Assembly: GCA_019113665.1 (NCBI GenBank)
Contig: DXGW01000075.1
Span: forward strand, 1-14,239
Length of the DNA stretch: 14,239 nt
From: Candidatus Alistipes excrementipullorum
Lineage (GTDB): Bacteria; Bacteroidota; Bacteroidia; Bacteroidales; Rikenellaceae
Reading direction: 5' to 3'
The translations under genes and the position numbers were made by a program. Of the stretch, positions 1 through 7,014 are shown piece after piece. The notes below the pieces were generated by a model. The model saw only the letters and a program-made list of their open reading frames with translations. It was not told where the DNA came from and did not search any database. Numbering within the stretch: the first letter of the stretch is position 1; every line of letters starts with the position of its first letter.

Positions 1-252
1 CCGATGCTGGCTACGGGATCATCGCTGGTATTGGCATACGAGGCGCTCGTAGAGCGCGGCGGCGAGCCGGCACATACCCACATAGCCTCGGTCATAGCGA
101 GCGAGCAGGGCGTGGATTACGCTCTGCGCAACCTCCCGAAAAGCACAACGACGATATGGTGCGCCGCCGTCGACGAGGAACTCACGTCGCGTTCGTACAT
201 CGTGCCCGGCATAGGCGACGCCGGCGACCTGGCCTTCGGCGAGAAACTCTGA
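1..252 (+). CDS. upp: Uracil phosphoribosyltransferase, 3' part (5' end outside the window)
   Basis: This is the last 83 codons of a cytosolic uracil phosphoribosyltransferase, which makes UMP from uracil and PRPP for pyrimidine salvage. The frame is open from base 1 and ends at TGA. The visible part begins with PMLATGSS, the PRPP-binding loop of the family, where UPRTs usually have DPMLATG(G/S)S. It continues through HIASVIAS and ends with IVPGIGDAGDLAFGEKL, the conserved C-terminal uracil-binding region with the G-x-GDAGD motif. The 5' two thirds lie outside the window. The next gene starts 27 nt downstream on the same strand, so the two may be co-transcribed, although no functional link is obvious. 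Family assignment is from recognised motifs. Confidence 0.93.
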   Translation, partial: PMLATGSSLVLAYEALVERGGEPAHTHIASVIASEQGVDYALRNLPKSTTTIWCAAVDEELTSRSYIVPGIGDAGDLAFGEKL

Positions 253-279
253 CGCACGGACCGGCCACATCTGTCGCAT

Positions 280-2133
280 ATGATGAAACGCAACCTGTTG
301 TTCATTGCGGCGGTAGCTGCGGCAAGCCTCCTGATGGCAGCCCTGCAGAAACCGCTCTTCATGCTCCGATATTATGAACTTACGGCCGCCGCGGGAGAGT
401 GCGCAGCGGCCGACATTTTCCGTGTCATGTGGCACGGGATCAAACTCGACATCTCGGTCGCAGGATACATCACCGCGCTGCCGGCACTGGTGGCGCTGGT
501 CGCAACATTCTGGACGCGGAGATGGTTCACCACCCTGCTGAAGGTCTATTTCGTAATAATATCGGCAATTTCGGCCGTGGCCTTCACGGTCAACCTCGGC
601 CTCTACGGATACTGGGGTTTCCCGCTCGACAGTTCGATCATGCAGTTCCTTGCCACGCCCAGGGAGGCCGCGGCAAGCGTAACGGCCGTGGAATGGATAG
701 CATATACGGCCGTTGCCGCAGCCGTTTGCGCAGCGATGACGGCATGCTACTTCGCCGTGCTGCGTCTTTTCGACTGCTCCGACAGGCCCCGCAACCGCTT
801 CGTACAGGCTGCCGTCATGTTGCTCGCATGCGGGTTCTGCTTCCTGGCCATACGCGGCGGCACGGGAGTGGCCACCGCAAACATCTCAAAAGTCTACTTC
901 AGCCGCGTGACGTTCCTCAACCATGCGGCCGTCAACCCGCTCTTCTCGTTCCTGTCGACACTCGCCCATGACGACAAGGAGCTCTACCAGTACGATCTCA
1001 TGCCCGAAGAGGAGCGCGCACAAACGTTCGATGCCATATTCAAGGGGGAGGGTTGCGACAGCGACGCGGAGAACGGCTCGTCACAACTGCTCACGACGCA
1101 GCGGCCGAACATCGTGCTCTTCATCGTCGAGAGTTTCGGCTGTTCGACCGTATATGAGACCGTCGACGGCGTGGAGGTGGCCCCGCATTTCCGCGACATG
1201 ACAGGCGACGGCGTCTATTTCAGCAACTTCACGGCCAACGCCGCCCGCACCGACCGCGGGACGCTCGCCATATTGAGCGGATTCCCCGCACAGACCCGCA
1301 CATCGGTAATGAAGGACCCGGCGCGCAGCCGGCACATGCCATCGATTGCGGCCTCGCTGAAACGGGCAGGCTATGCCACGTCGTTCTACCATGGCGGCGA
1401 CCTGAACTTCACCAACATGTCGTCATACCTCTACGCCACCGGCTTCGACTCGCTCACATCGCTGAAGGACATGCACTTCGACGCCCCCACTTCGAAATGG
1501 GGCTACGCCGACGACGTCACTCTCGACGATTTCGCACGCAAGGTCGGCTGCCTGTCGCAATCAGGGCAACCATTCTTCGCCACGATGCTCACGCTGTCGA
1601 GCCACGAGCCTTTCGACGTGCCCTACAACAAGTTCGAGGACCGCATGCTCAATTCGATGGCCTTCACCGACGAGTGCCTCCACAACTGGATCGAACGGAT
1701 GAAACGTACACCCGCATGGGATAACATGCTGGTAATAATCGTTGCCGACCACTCGTACAGCTATCCCTACAACATCAGCAATGCCGTACCCGAACGTTAC
1801 CGCATACCCATGCTGTGGACGGGCGGGGCCGTACGCGGGCCGCAGGTCATCGACACCTACGCATCGCAGACCGACCTGGCCGCAACGCTGCTTGAGCAGA
1901 TGGGGCTGCCGCATGACGATTTCCGCTTCAGCCGCGACATCATGTGCCCTGAGGTGCCTCATTTCGGATACTTCACCTTCAACAACGGTTTCGGCGTAGT
2001 CGACAGCACCGGTGCAACGGTCTTCGACTGCACCACGCAGCGCGTAATTTCGCCCGACAGCACCGCATGGCAGCTCAAGGCCGGCAAGGCCATACTGCAG
2101 ACCACCTACAAGAGCATACGCGAAATGCACTGA
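280..2133 (+). CDS. LTA synthase/MdoB-family membrane phosphoglycerol transferase (sulfatase fold)
   Basis: A 617-residue inner-membrane protein with about five N-terminal hydrophobic helices (roughly 6-25, 62-78, 88-108, 140-165 and 176-192). A periplasmic alkaline-phosphatase/sulfatase-like domain follows, from about residue 273. Visible active-site elements are NIVLFIVESFG (metal ligand E284), RTDRGT (T328 sits where LtaS has its catalytic Thr) and VIIVADHSYSYP (D490/H491, metal ligands). These match the E/T/D-H metal set of LtaS-type enzymes. Relatives move phosphoglycerol or phosphoethanolamine groups from phospholipid onto polymers or glycans. A Gram-negative Bacteroidales makes no classical lipoteichoic acid, so the acceptor here is unknown. 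An osmoregulated-glucan, capsule or lipid-headgroup acceptor is only a guess. Start: two ATGs in tandem at 280 and 283, either usable. The fold is sure, the exact substrate is not. Confidence 0.85.
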   Translation: MMKRNLLFIAAVAAASLLMAALQKPLFMLRYYELTAAAGECAAADIFRVMWHGIKLDISVAGYITALPALVALVATFWTRRWFTTLLKVYFVIISAISAVAFTVNLGLYGYWGFPLDSSIMQFLATPREAAASVTAVEWIAYTAVAAAVCAAMTACYFAVLRLFDCSDRPRNRFVQAAVMLLACGFCFLAIRGGTGVATANISKVYFSRVTFLNHAAVNPLFSFLSTLAHDDKELYQYDLMPEEERAQTFDAIFKGEGCDSDAENGSSQLLTTQRPNIVLFIVESFGCSTVYETVDGVEVAPHFRDMTGDGVYFSNFTANAARTDRGTLAILSGFPAQTRTSVMKDPARSRHMPSIAASLKRAGYATSFYHGGDLNFTNMSSYLYATGFDSLTSLKDMHFDAPTSKWGYADDVTLDDFARKVGCLSQSGQPFFATMLTLSSHEPFDVPYNKFEDRMLNSMAFTDECLHNWIERMKRTPAWDNMLVIIVADHSYSYPYNISNAVPERYRIPMLWTGGAVRGPQVIDTYASQTDLAATLLEQMGLPHDDFRFSRDIMCPEVPHFGYFTFNNGFGVVDSTGATVFDCTTQRVISPDSTAWQLKAGKAILQTTYKSIREMH

Positions 2134-2157
2134 CCGCAAACGGGCAAATAAAAAAGA

Positions 2158-2190
2158 GGCGGCCGCACACTTTTCCTGTGTGCGGCCGCC
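2158..2190 (-). terminator. Rho-independent terminator shared by convergent genes
   Basis: A perfect 13-bp GC-rich stem (2158-2170 pairs with 2178-2190) closes a 7-nt loop. The flank at 2147-2157 is A-rich on the + strand, so a minus-strand transcript has the stem followed by a run of about six U. This is a strong intrinsic terminator for the GH109/GH89 unit, which ends at 2211. On the + strand the stem is followed by CTGTTTC, a poor U-tract, so it probably stops the upstream + strand gene less efficiently. Confidence 0.88.
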
Positions 2191-2210
2191 CTGTTTCGGG
2201 ATATCGGGGA

Positions 2211-3596
2211 TCACTCGGCAAAATGCAGGCCGTCGAGTTTCTGCCAGCGACCGCGCGTGAAGTCGGGCACGGCCACGGGCATGCTGCCGTTCTCGATCGA
2301 GGCTGCCGTGAGTTCGCCTATGCACGACCACTCGGCGGCATCGTAAACGTCCTGGTCGAGCGGCAGACCGTTACGCAGACAATATACCAGACGGTAGTCC
2401 ATGATGAAGTCCATGCCTCCATGTCCGCCGACCTCACGGGCCTTGGCCTCGATTTCGCGGGCAAACGGGAACTTGTAACGCTCCATCAGCTCCTTGCGTA
2501 CCTCGGCCGGCACAAAACCGTGCGACGTCAGGTCCTCATGGTCGATATCCTCCAGCTGCTCGGGTTCGAAGGCGTAGCCCTGAACCGGATACTTCTGCGC
2601 AAAGCCCTTGGTACCGACAACCTGATACATGCGGTCATACGGGCGCGGCGTGTAGACGTTATGCTGCAACAGGACCGTTTTGCCGTTGGCCGTGCGTATC
2701 AACGTCGTAGTCTGGTCGCCGTTGGCGAAATCGGCAGCGCCCATCGACTTCTCGGCGATGCTCCGGCCAACGACCGACTTGGTGTCCATGGCCACAAGGT
2801 AGTCGAGCTTGTCGCCGCGGTGTATGTTCAGTACCTGGCAGTCGGGGCCGAAACCATGCGTTGCGTAGACATCGCCGCGGTGTGTACGGTTGAACTCCAG
2901 ACGCCAGTTGCCCTGGTACTTGTCCCAGAATGGTGCGAGGTTGTGTATGTAGGCACCCTCGGCATGCAGGATTTCGCCGAAGAGGCCCTGCTGCGCCATA
3001 TTGAGCGTCGTCAGTTCGAAAAAGTCATATACGCAGTTCTCGAGCATCATGCAGTGGCGGCGCGTACGCTCCGAGGTGTCGACAAGACGCCAGCAGTCGG
3101 CAACGCTCATCGCAGCAGGCACCTCGACAGCCACGTGCTTGCCGTGCTCCATGGCATATACGGCCATGTCGACATGCAGCTGCCACGGTGTGCAGATATA
3201 TACGAGGTCCACGTCGTCACGCTCACAGAGAGCCTTCCAACCCTCTTCGCCGCTGTATTCGGCAGCCGCCGGGAATCCCTTTGCGGTCAGGTACTCCTGC
3301 GACTTGGCGACACGTTCGGGAAGCAGGTCGCACAGGGCCGTAATCTCGACCCCGTCGAGGAAGGTAAAGCGGTAAACAGCGTCTTCGCCGCGCATGCCCA
3401 GGCCGACAAAACCGACATGCAGCGTCTCGATCGGCTCGGCCGCAAAACCGAGCATGTCCTGCTGGCCGGCGGCAGGCTTGGGCTCGTCGAACACTATCAT
3501 TCCATTTTCGATACGGTATGAGCCGTGATCCTCGGAGCAGGAGATGGCGACAAGGAGTGCCGTCAGGGCACAAAACAATGCCAATACTCTTTTCAT
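2211..3596 (-). CDS. Gfo/Idh/MocA-family lipoprotein, probable GH109 alpha-N-acetylgalactosaminidase
   Basis: A 461-residue protein with a Rossmann domain near residues 58-180 (VGFVGLGMRG, glycines 62/65/67/70), an EVP motif at 158-160, MLENCVYDF at 184-192, YATHGFGP at 244-251 and GHGGMDF at 391-397. This combination resembles GH109 enzymes such as Elizabethkingia NagA. These cleave terminal alpha-GalNAc (blood group A and related glycans) by an NAD+-dependent oxidation/elimination mechanism. In NagA the corresponding Tyr-x-x-His region is catalytic. The N-terminus is a lipoprotein signal with lipobox LVAIS-C20, followed by SED, which resembles the acidic surface-export signal of Bacteroidetes lipoproteins. 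No twin-arginine motif is present. It is the second gene after GH89 (33 nt apart), which fits co-expression for glycan trimming. Sugar specificity is inferred. Another GFO_IDH_MocA hydrolase or oxidoreductase remains possible. Confidence 0.8.
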   Translation of the reverse strand: MKRVLALFCALTALLVAISCSEDHGSYRIENGMIVFDEPKPAAGQQDMLGFAAEPIETLHVGFVGLGMRGEDAVYRFTFLDGVEITALCDLLPERVAKSQEYLTAKGFPAAAEYSGEEGWKALCERDDVDLVYICTPWQLHVDMAVYAMEHGKHVAVEVPAAMSVADCWRLVDTSERTRRHCMMLENCVYDFFELTTLNMAQQGLFGEILHAEGAYIHNLAPFWDKYQGNWRLEFNRTHRGDVYATHGFGPDCQVLNIHRGDKLDYLVAMDTKSVVGRSIAEKSMGAADFANGDQTTTLIRTANGKTVLLQHNVYTPRPYDRMYQVVGTKGFAQKYPVQGYAFEPEQLEDIDHEDLTSHGFVPAEVRKELMERYKFPFAREIEAKAREVGGHGGMDFIMDYRLVYCLRNGLPLDQDVYDAAEWSCIGELTAASIENGSMPVAVPDFTRGRWQKLDGLHFAE

Positions 3597-3629
3597 GGTG
3601 TTTTCAAGGCTTTATTTCGGGGGTTAGTA

Positions 3630-6152
3630 TTATTCGTATATGAGCTCCACGGATATATAGTTGTCGGCCTCCTTGGGTCCGCTTATCGAGGTGCGCACAT
3701 GTATCTGCAGCGCCAGCTCGTCATGCATGACCTTGTCCACGAACGGGACGACAACCTCCTCGCCGGCCGAGATGTCGCGGTCGATCTTCATCGAGCAGAG
3801 GGTTTCGTTGTGGCCGCGCAGCGTAACGCTGTTCAGGTGGACGGTATCCTTGCCGTGAGTGCAGCGGTAACGCAGGCCCGTAGCCTTACGGTACTGGTCG
3901 TTCAGCATGGAACACGGAGCCGTAATCTTCTCGCGTGAGTAGTGGAACGGCAGCACGAAACCGACGGCATCGGCCGGACGGAACGAATTGCCGCTGCCGA
4001 GAGCCGAAGCCTCGGAAACCAGTCGCCGTGCCGCACCGAGCGGGTCGGCAAAGGGCGCCACGAACGAGAAGCCGCGGGTCGTATGGTAGTGTTCGTCGTC
4101 CTTGCGGAAATTGAATGTACGCCCGTCGCGCAGAGCCGCAAAATACTTCTGCCAGCGCGGCATGTAGAAGTCGCGTATCACGCCCGACCAAACGCGGGCC
4201 GAATAGTCGCTCAGGCTCGGTCCTCCCCATACGGTAATCAGACGTCGGGACTCCTCGATGAAGAGGTCGCGCTCGGCGTCGGTACGCCCAGCACGTTTCG
4301 CCATCTCCTCCCAGCGCTGCAGGCGGAGTATGGGGTGTGATTCGAGAAGACGGTCGGCATCGGCAAGCAGCCCGAAGAAACGGTTCTCGAGTTCCTCGAC
4401 CGAAGATGTATCCGACGAAACGTATGCCCAGTTGATGCGGTCGAGAACCTCATCGGCACGGGCTCCGAGATAGAGAGCCGCGAAATAGACGGCATCGTTG
4501 CGGTAGAGCCGGTTATCGCCGAGCTCGTCGGCACATGCGAGGAAACTCTCTATGGCCTTGAAGTACTCGTCGTTGATGCCCATGGTAGGCGTATTGCCAG
4601 AGATGGGGCGCAACTGCCACTTGTAACGTGCGTGGTTGGTGAAGCGGTCATAAACGCTGTTGAGAAGCCCGTGCCAGAAATCACGCATGCGGTCGGGGCA
4701 TGCGCCGTAACGCGCAGCCGAATAACGTGCAAGGAAATCCTCGAGGTCGAGCTCCGTATCACGCCATGCGGCATCGGCAATGACCTCGTAGATTATCTCG
4801 TTCTGCTCGATGCCCTCGGGCGAGGTACCGTAGCCCACGAGGTTGCCGCGGTCGGGCGACTTGAACGCATCGAGGTGGCCGTTGGCATAATTCTCCAGTA
4901 CACCCGTCAGGGCGCTGCGGCCTCCGAAATTGGGCGTCGTGGAGTAGATCCAGTTCTTGCCGAAGAGGCCGGGAACATACTCCCATGTGCACTTCGTGCG
5001 CCATACGAAACGGTTGAAGTCGACGGCAAGGTCTATCAGCAGCATCTTGTCATCGGGTACGCCGCTCAACAGGGCCTCGATGCTCTGCGGGTCCCAGATG
5101 TGGCGCTGGTAGCCGAACATCCACCCCTGCATGACCCATACGGCATCGGGATTGGCACTGCTCAACGAGTTGTATATGGTCGTCGAGTAACGGCGCAGCA
5201 GATCGGCGCGTTCGGGCGAACCCTTCTCGCCGAAAGGTATCTCAAGTTCGTTGAAACTGTCGATAAGGTAGTATTTGCCCTTGCCGAACTCGGCTTCCCA
5301 AGCCTCGATATAACGGCGCTCGACCTCCGAAAAGAGCGAGTCGAGAGGCGAAAGCATATAGCTGTTGAACCCGGACCACGAAGTCTCGATAATGTCGACT
5401 CCCGGATAGTGCTCCTTCATGGCCTTGGGTACGAAACCGGCAAAACCCTGATATACGGGCTTCATACCCAATGCGCGCATGCGGTCGAGAATCTTGTGCT
5501 GGAGTGCGATCTGAGCCTCGTGCCATTCGGCCGTAGGCGCACCGTCCAGTTCGGTCATGTTGCCCATGCGCAGCCACGGCATATGCGCCGGACCGGTAAA
5601 ATAGGCGTTTATCTCCTCGTCGGAGAGGCCCATGTCACGCCATACGCGGGCAAATATGGCCTCACCTGCAATCGGGGCCAGCGGCATGTCGAAACCGTGC
5701 AGCGCCATCCAGTCGATCTCGCGCTCCCACTCTTCCCAGCCCCAGAACGGCGTGGTATAGCCGTTGGTGCAGACATTGTAGTAGAGACGGTGGCTGAAGG
5801 GAGACTCGACACGGCGGAGTCCGCAATCGGGCAGGCGCTCGGGCAACTCCAGACGGTTGCCGCTCCACGAAGCGATACCGTAACCGTTGCGCAGTATGTA
5901 GTCATAGAAACCGCGGCACAGGGCGATCGTATTGTTGGCCTCGATGCGCAGCACGCCGCGGCGTACCTCATACTGGAAATAGTCGTCCGACTGACCCTCC
6001 TCCGCAGGAACGGCCTTCATGACCACATGGCGGGGAAACTCGCCGAACGTACGCTCGATCACGGCCTGGGCCTCGCGAACGGCATTACGGTCCGCAGCCG
6101 CAGCGACAAGGCCCAGAAGAAGCATAATTGTCAAAAGAATAGGTTTTTTCAT
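3630..6152 (-). CDS. GH89 alpha-N-acetylglucosaminidase (NAGLU family), secreted
   Basis: An 840-residue glycosidase that removes terminal alpha-linked GlcNAc. Known members act on gastric-mucin alpha-1,4-GlcNAc caps or heparan-type chains. Residues 1-20 form a Sec signal ending in Ala, with no lipobox Cys, so export to the periplasm or outside is expected. An N-terminal alpha/beta domain (about 25-115) is followed by the GH89 barrel. Landmarks are YYNVCTNGYTTPFWGWEEW (124-142), GFDMPLAPIAGE (153-164), LIDSFNE with E302 as the probable acid/base, and YGTSPEGIEQNE with E446 as the probable nucleophile. The all-helical segment runs through DYSARVWSGVIRDFY (649-663). About 150 C-terminal residues look like an extra beta-rich module. 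I prefer the ATG at 6152 because it starts the signal peptide cleanly; an in-frame start at 6263 would add 37 residues before it and would lie upstream of the promoter box. Confidence 0.94.
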   Translation of the reverse strand: MKKPILLTIMLLLGLVAAAADRNAVREAQAVIERTFGEFPRHVVMKAVPAEEGQSDDYFQYEVRRGVLRIEANNTIALCRGFYDYILRNGYGIASWSGNRLELPERLPDCGLRRVESPFSHRLYYNVCTNGYTTPFWGWEEWEREIDWMALHGFDMPLAPIAGEAIFARVWRDMGLSDEEINAYFTGPAHMPWLRMGNMTELDGAPTAEWHEAQIALQHKILDRMRALGMKPVYQGFAGFVPKAMKEHYPGVDIIETSWSGFNSYMLSPLDSLFSEVERRYIEAWEAEFGKGKYYLIDSFNELEIPFGEKGSPERADLLRRYSTTIYNSLSSANPDAVWVMQGWMFGYQRHIWDPQSIEALLSGVPDDKMLLIDLAVDFNRFVWRTKCTWEYVPGLFGKNWIYSTTPNFGGRSALTGVLENYANGHLDAFKSPDRGNLVGYGTSPEGIEQNEIIYEVIADAAWRDTELDLEDFLARYSAARYGACPDRMRDFWHGLLNSVYDRFTNHARYKWQLRPISGNTPTMGINDEYFKAIESFLACADELGDNRLYRNDAVYFAALYLGARADEVLDRINWAYVSSDTSSVEELENRFFGLLADADRLLESHPILRLQRWEEMAKRAGRTDAERDLFIEESRRLITVWGGPSLSDYSARVWSGVIRDFYMPRWQKYFAALRDGRTFNFRKDDEHYHTTRGFSFVAPFADPLGAARRLVSEASALGSGNSFRPADAVGFVLPFHYSREKITAPCSMLNDQYRKATGLRYRCTHGKDTVHLNSVTLRGHNETLCSMKIDRDISAGEEVVVPFVDKVMHDELALQIHVRTSISGPKEADNYISVELIYE

Positions 6153-6198
6153 TGGTCTTAAGGTTTTTATCGTTTGTCTTTCAGTAGTTTCAGTCTGA

Positions 6199-6232
6199 GT
6201 GCAAGCATAAGGCAAGCCATTGCACGTTATGC
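6199..6232 (-). repeat. Two interleaved inverted repeats in the GH89 leader
   Basis: Read on the minus strand, this stretch is GCATAA, C, GTGCAA, nine bases, TTATGC, TTGCAC. The first and third blocks are perfect 6-bp complements, and so are the second and fourth, giving an A-B-A'-B' order. It begins about 7 bases downstream of the -7 box, so it would be at the very 5' end of the mRNA or be a DNA operator overlapping the start site. The pattern is directly visible. A regulatory role is inference. Confidence 0.45.
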
Positions 6233-6238
6233 ATGTTA

Positions 6239-6246
6239 CAAATATA
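6239..6246 (-). promoter_or_regulatory. Bacteroidetes-type -7 promoter box for the GH89-GH109 unit
   Basis: The minus strand reads TATATTTG, a full match to the Bacteroidetes TAnnTTTG -7 box. A TTTTTG lies upstream at 6261-6266, but only 14 bases away, shorter than the roughly 19-21 expected for the -33 TTTG. The -33 element is therefore imperfect or replaced by the T-rich tract. The predicted start near 6232 would give a leader of about 80 nt before the ATG at 6152. Confidence 0.55.
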
Positions 6247-6353
6247 ACAATAAAAACGCACAAAAAGAGAAAGAAATGAAAAAAAGAAAAATCCGACAGT
6301 AAACCGAAAGGAAATGATATCGGAACGATGTGCGACAGGTCAGAAAACCGACG

Positions 6354-6614
6354 CTACGGTACCGGATCATAGCCGCTGCCTCCCCACGGGTGGCAGCGCA
6401 GCAGTCGGCGCACCGTAAGCCAACCGCCCTTGAACGGTCCGTACTTGCGCAGGGCTTCGAGCGCATACTGCGAGCACGTGGGCGTAAAACGGCATGCAGG
6501 GGGTGTCAGCGGCGAGATGCACTGCTGGTAGAAACGCACAAGCAGGATCAGCGGAAAGGCAAGTATCCGCCTAAAGATCTGCAGCGACGCTCGAAAGAAT
6601 TCTCCTGACTGCAT
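6354..6614 (-). CDS. yidD: Membrane protein insertion efficiency factor YidD
   Basis: An 86-residue protein, normal length for the family. It begins with an amphipathic/hydrophobic stretch (about 8-35) and continues with the YidD signature CRFTPTCSQYALEAL (41-55), GGWLTVRRLLRCHPW (63-77) and the C-terminal GSGYDPVP. YidD is a small inner-membrane-associated protein that assists YidC-dependent membrane protein insertion. Its start lies inside rnpA (44-nt overlap). This rnpA-yidD pairing is widely conserved and supports translational coupling. It is the last gene of the long minus-strand cluster. The yidC and rpmH genes often found nearby in other bacteria are not in the window. Confidence 0.97.
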   Translation of the reverse strand: MQSGEFFRASLQIFRRILAFPLILLVRFYQQCISPLTPPACRFTPTCSQYALEALRKYGPFKGGWLTVRRLLRCHPWGGSGYDPVP

Positions 6615-6942
6615 ATTCGATGGTTTTGTAATCGACGACCTCCTTCGACGAATAGATCAGCGCCATGTCGACCGATGCGCTCTTACCGCAACCGTGCAGG
6701 AGGGCCTTGTTAAGGCGATATGCCTCCTTCGTACGCCGGCGCAGCAGGTTGCGCACATTCGCACGCTTGTGATTTTTCTTGGGGACCGAGAAAAGAACCT
6801 CGGCCGAAAAACCGCTGTCGGGTTCGGCATATACCACATAGCGGAACGGGTAGACAAAACCTCCCCGGCCGCTCTCAAAAAGGCGGCGGACAGCTCCGAA
6901 CGAACGCAGACGCTCGTTGTATGGCAATCCGAAATCCGACAT
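6571..6942 (-). CDS. rnpA: Ribonuclease P protein component
   Basis: A 123-residue basic protein that binds the RNase P RNA and helps remove 5' leaders from pre-tRNAs. Visible family features are the N-terminal LPYNERLRS followed by RRLFESG, the strand VLFSVPKKNHKRA (49-61), and RNLLRRRTKEAYRLNK (64-79). The last is the long basic helix corresponding to the RNR signature, with Leu where many homologues have the second Arg. I chose the ATG at 6942 because it puts the usual short lead before the conserved part; a longer reading begins with TTG at 7014 and adds 24 unconserved-looking residues. The gene lies 72 nt after hemD and overlaps yidD by 44 nt. Confidence 0.93.
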   Translation of the reverse strand: MSDFGLPYNERLRSFGAVRRLFESGRGGFVYPFRYVVYAEPDSGFSAEVLFSVPKKNHKRANVRNLLRRRTKEAYRLNKALLHGCGKSASVDMALIYSSKEVVDYKTIEYAVRRILSSVAADL

Positions 6943-7014
6943 GGCAGAGTTTGTATGAACATCTGTGCGACGGCCTTGCACCCGGCGGCACAGTCCGGCG
7001 GGCAGACCGCTCAA

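Larger units (their letters stand above)
6153..6353. other. AT-rich intergenic region between yidD and the GH89 gene
   Basis: About 200 bases without a gene, much richer in A+T than the surrounding DNA. On the minus strand it contains, in order, the end of the yidD-side operon, a pyrimidine/T-rich tract (about 6247-6292), a TAnnTTTG promoter box, and two interleaved inverted repeats in the predicted leader of the GH89 gene. After yidD I see only a 4-bp CCGA/TCGG stem before the T-rich tract, so a strong intrinsic terminator for the long operon is not evident. Read-through into GH89 cannot be excluded. Confidence 0.6.

Noticed and set aside
2067..3521. Long open frame on the + strand, opposite the GH109-like gene
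   Set aside because: Its translation shows no family motif and mirrors the antisense of a well-supported gene; high-GC codon bias often opens such frames.
4632..6161. Long open frame on the + strand, opposite the GH89 gene
   Set aside because: It is antisense to the GH89 catalytic domain, with no recognisable domain and no promoter or other gene-like context.
6153..6263. 37-residue extension of GH89 before the signal peptide
   Set aside because: It would put an unrelated sequence ahead of a clean signal peptide and start upstream of the promoter box.
6250..6350. Possible terminator after yidD (short CCGA/TCGG stem before a T-rich tract)
   Set aside because: The stem is only 4 bp and lies away from the T run, so it is too weak to call.
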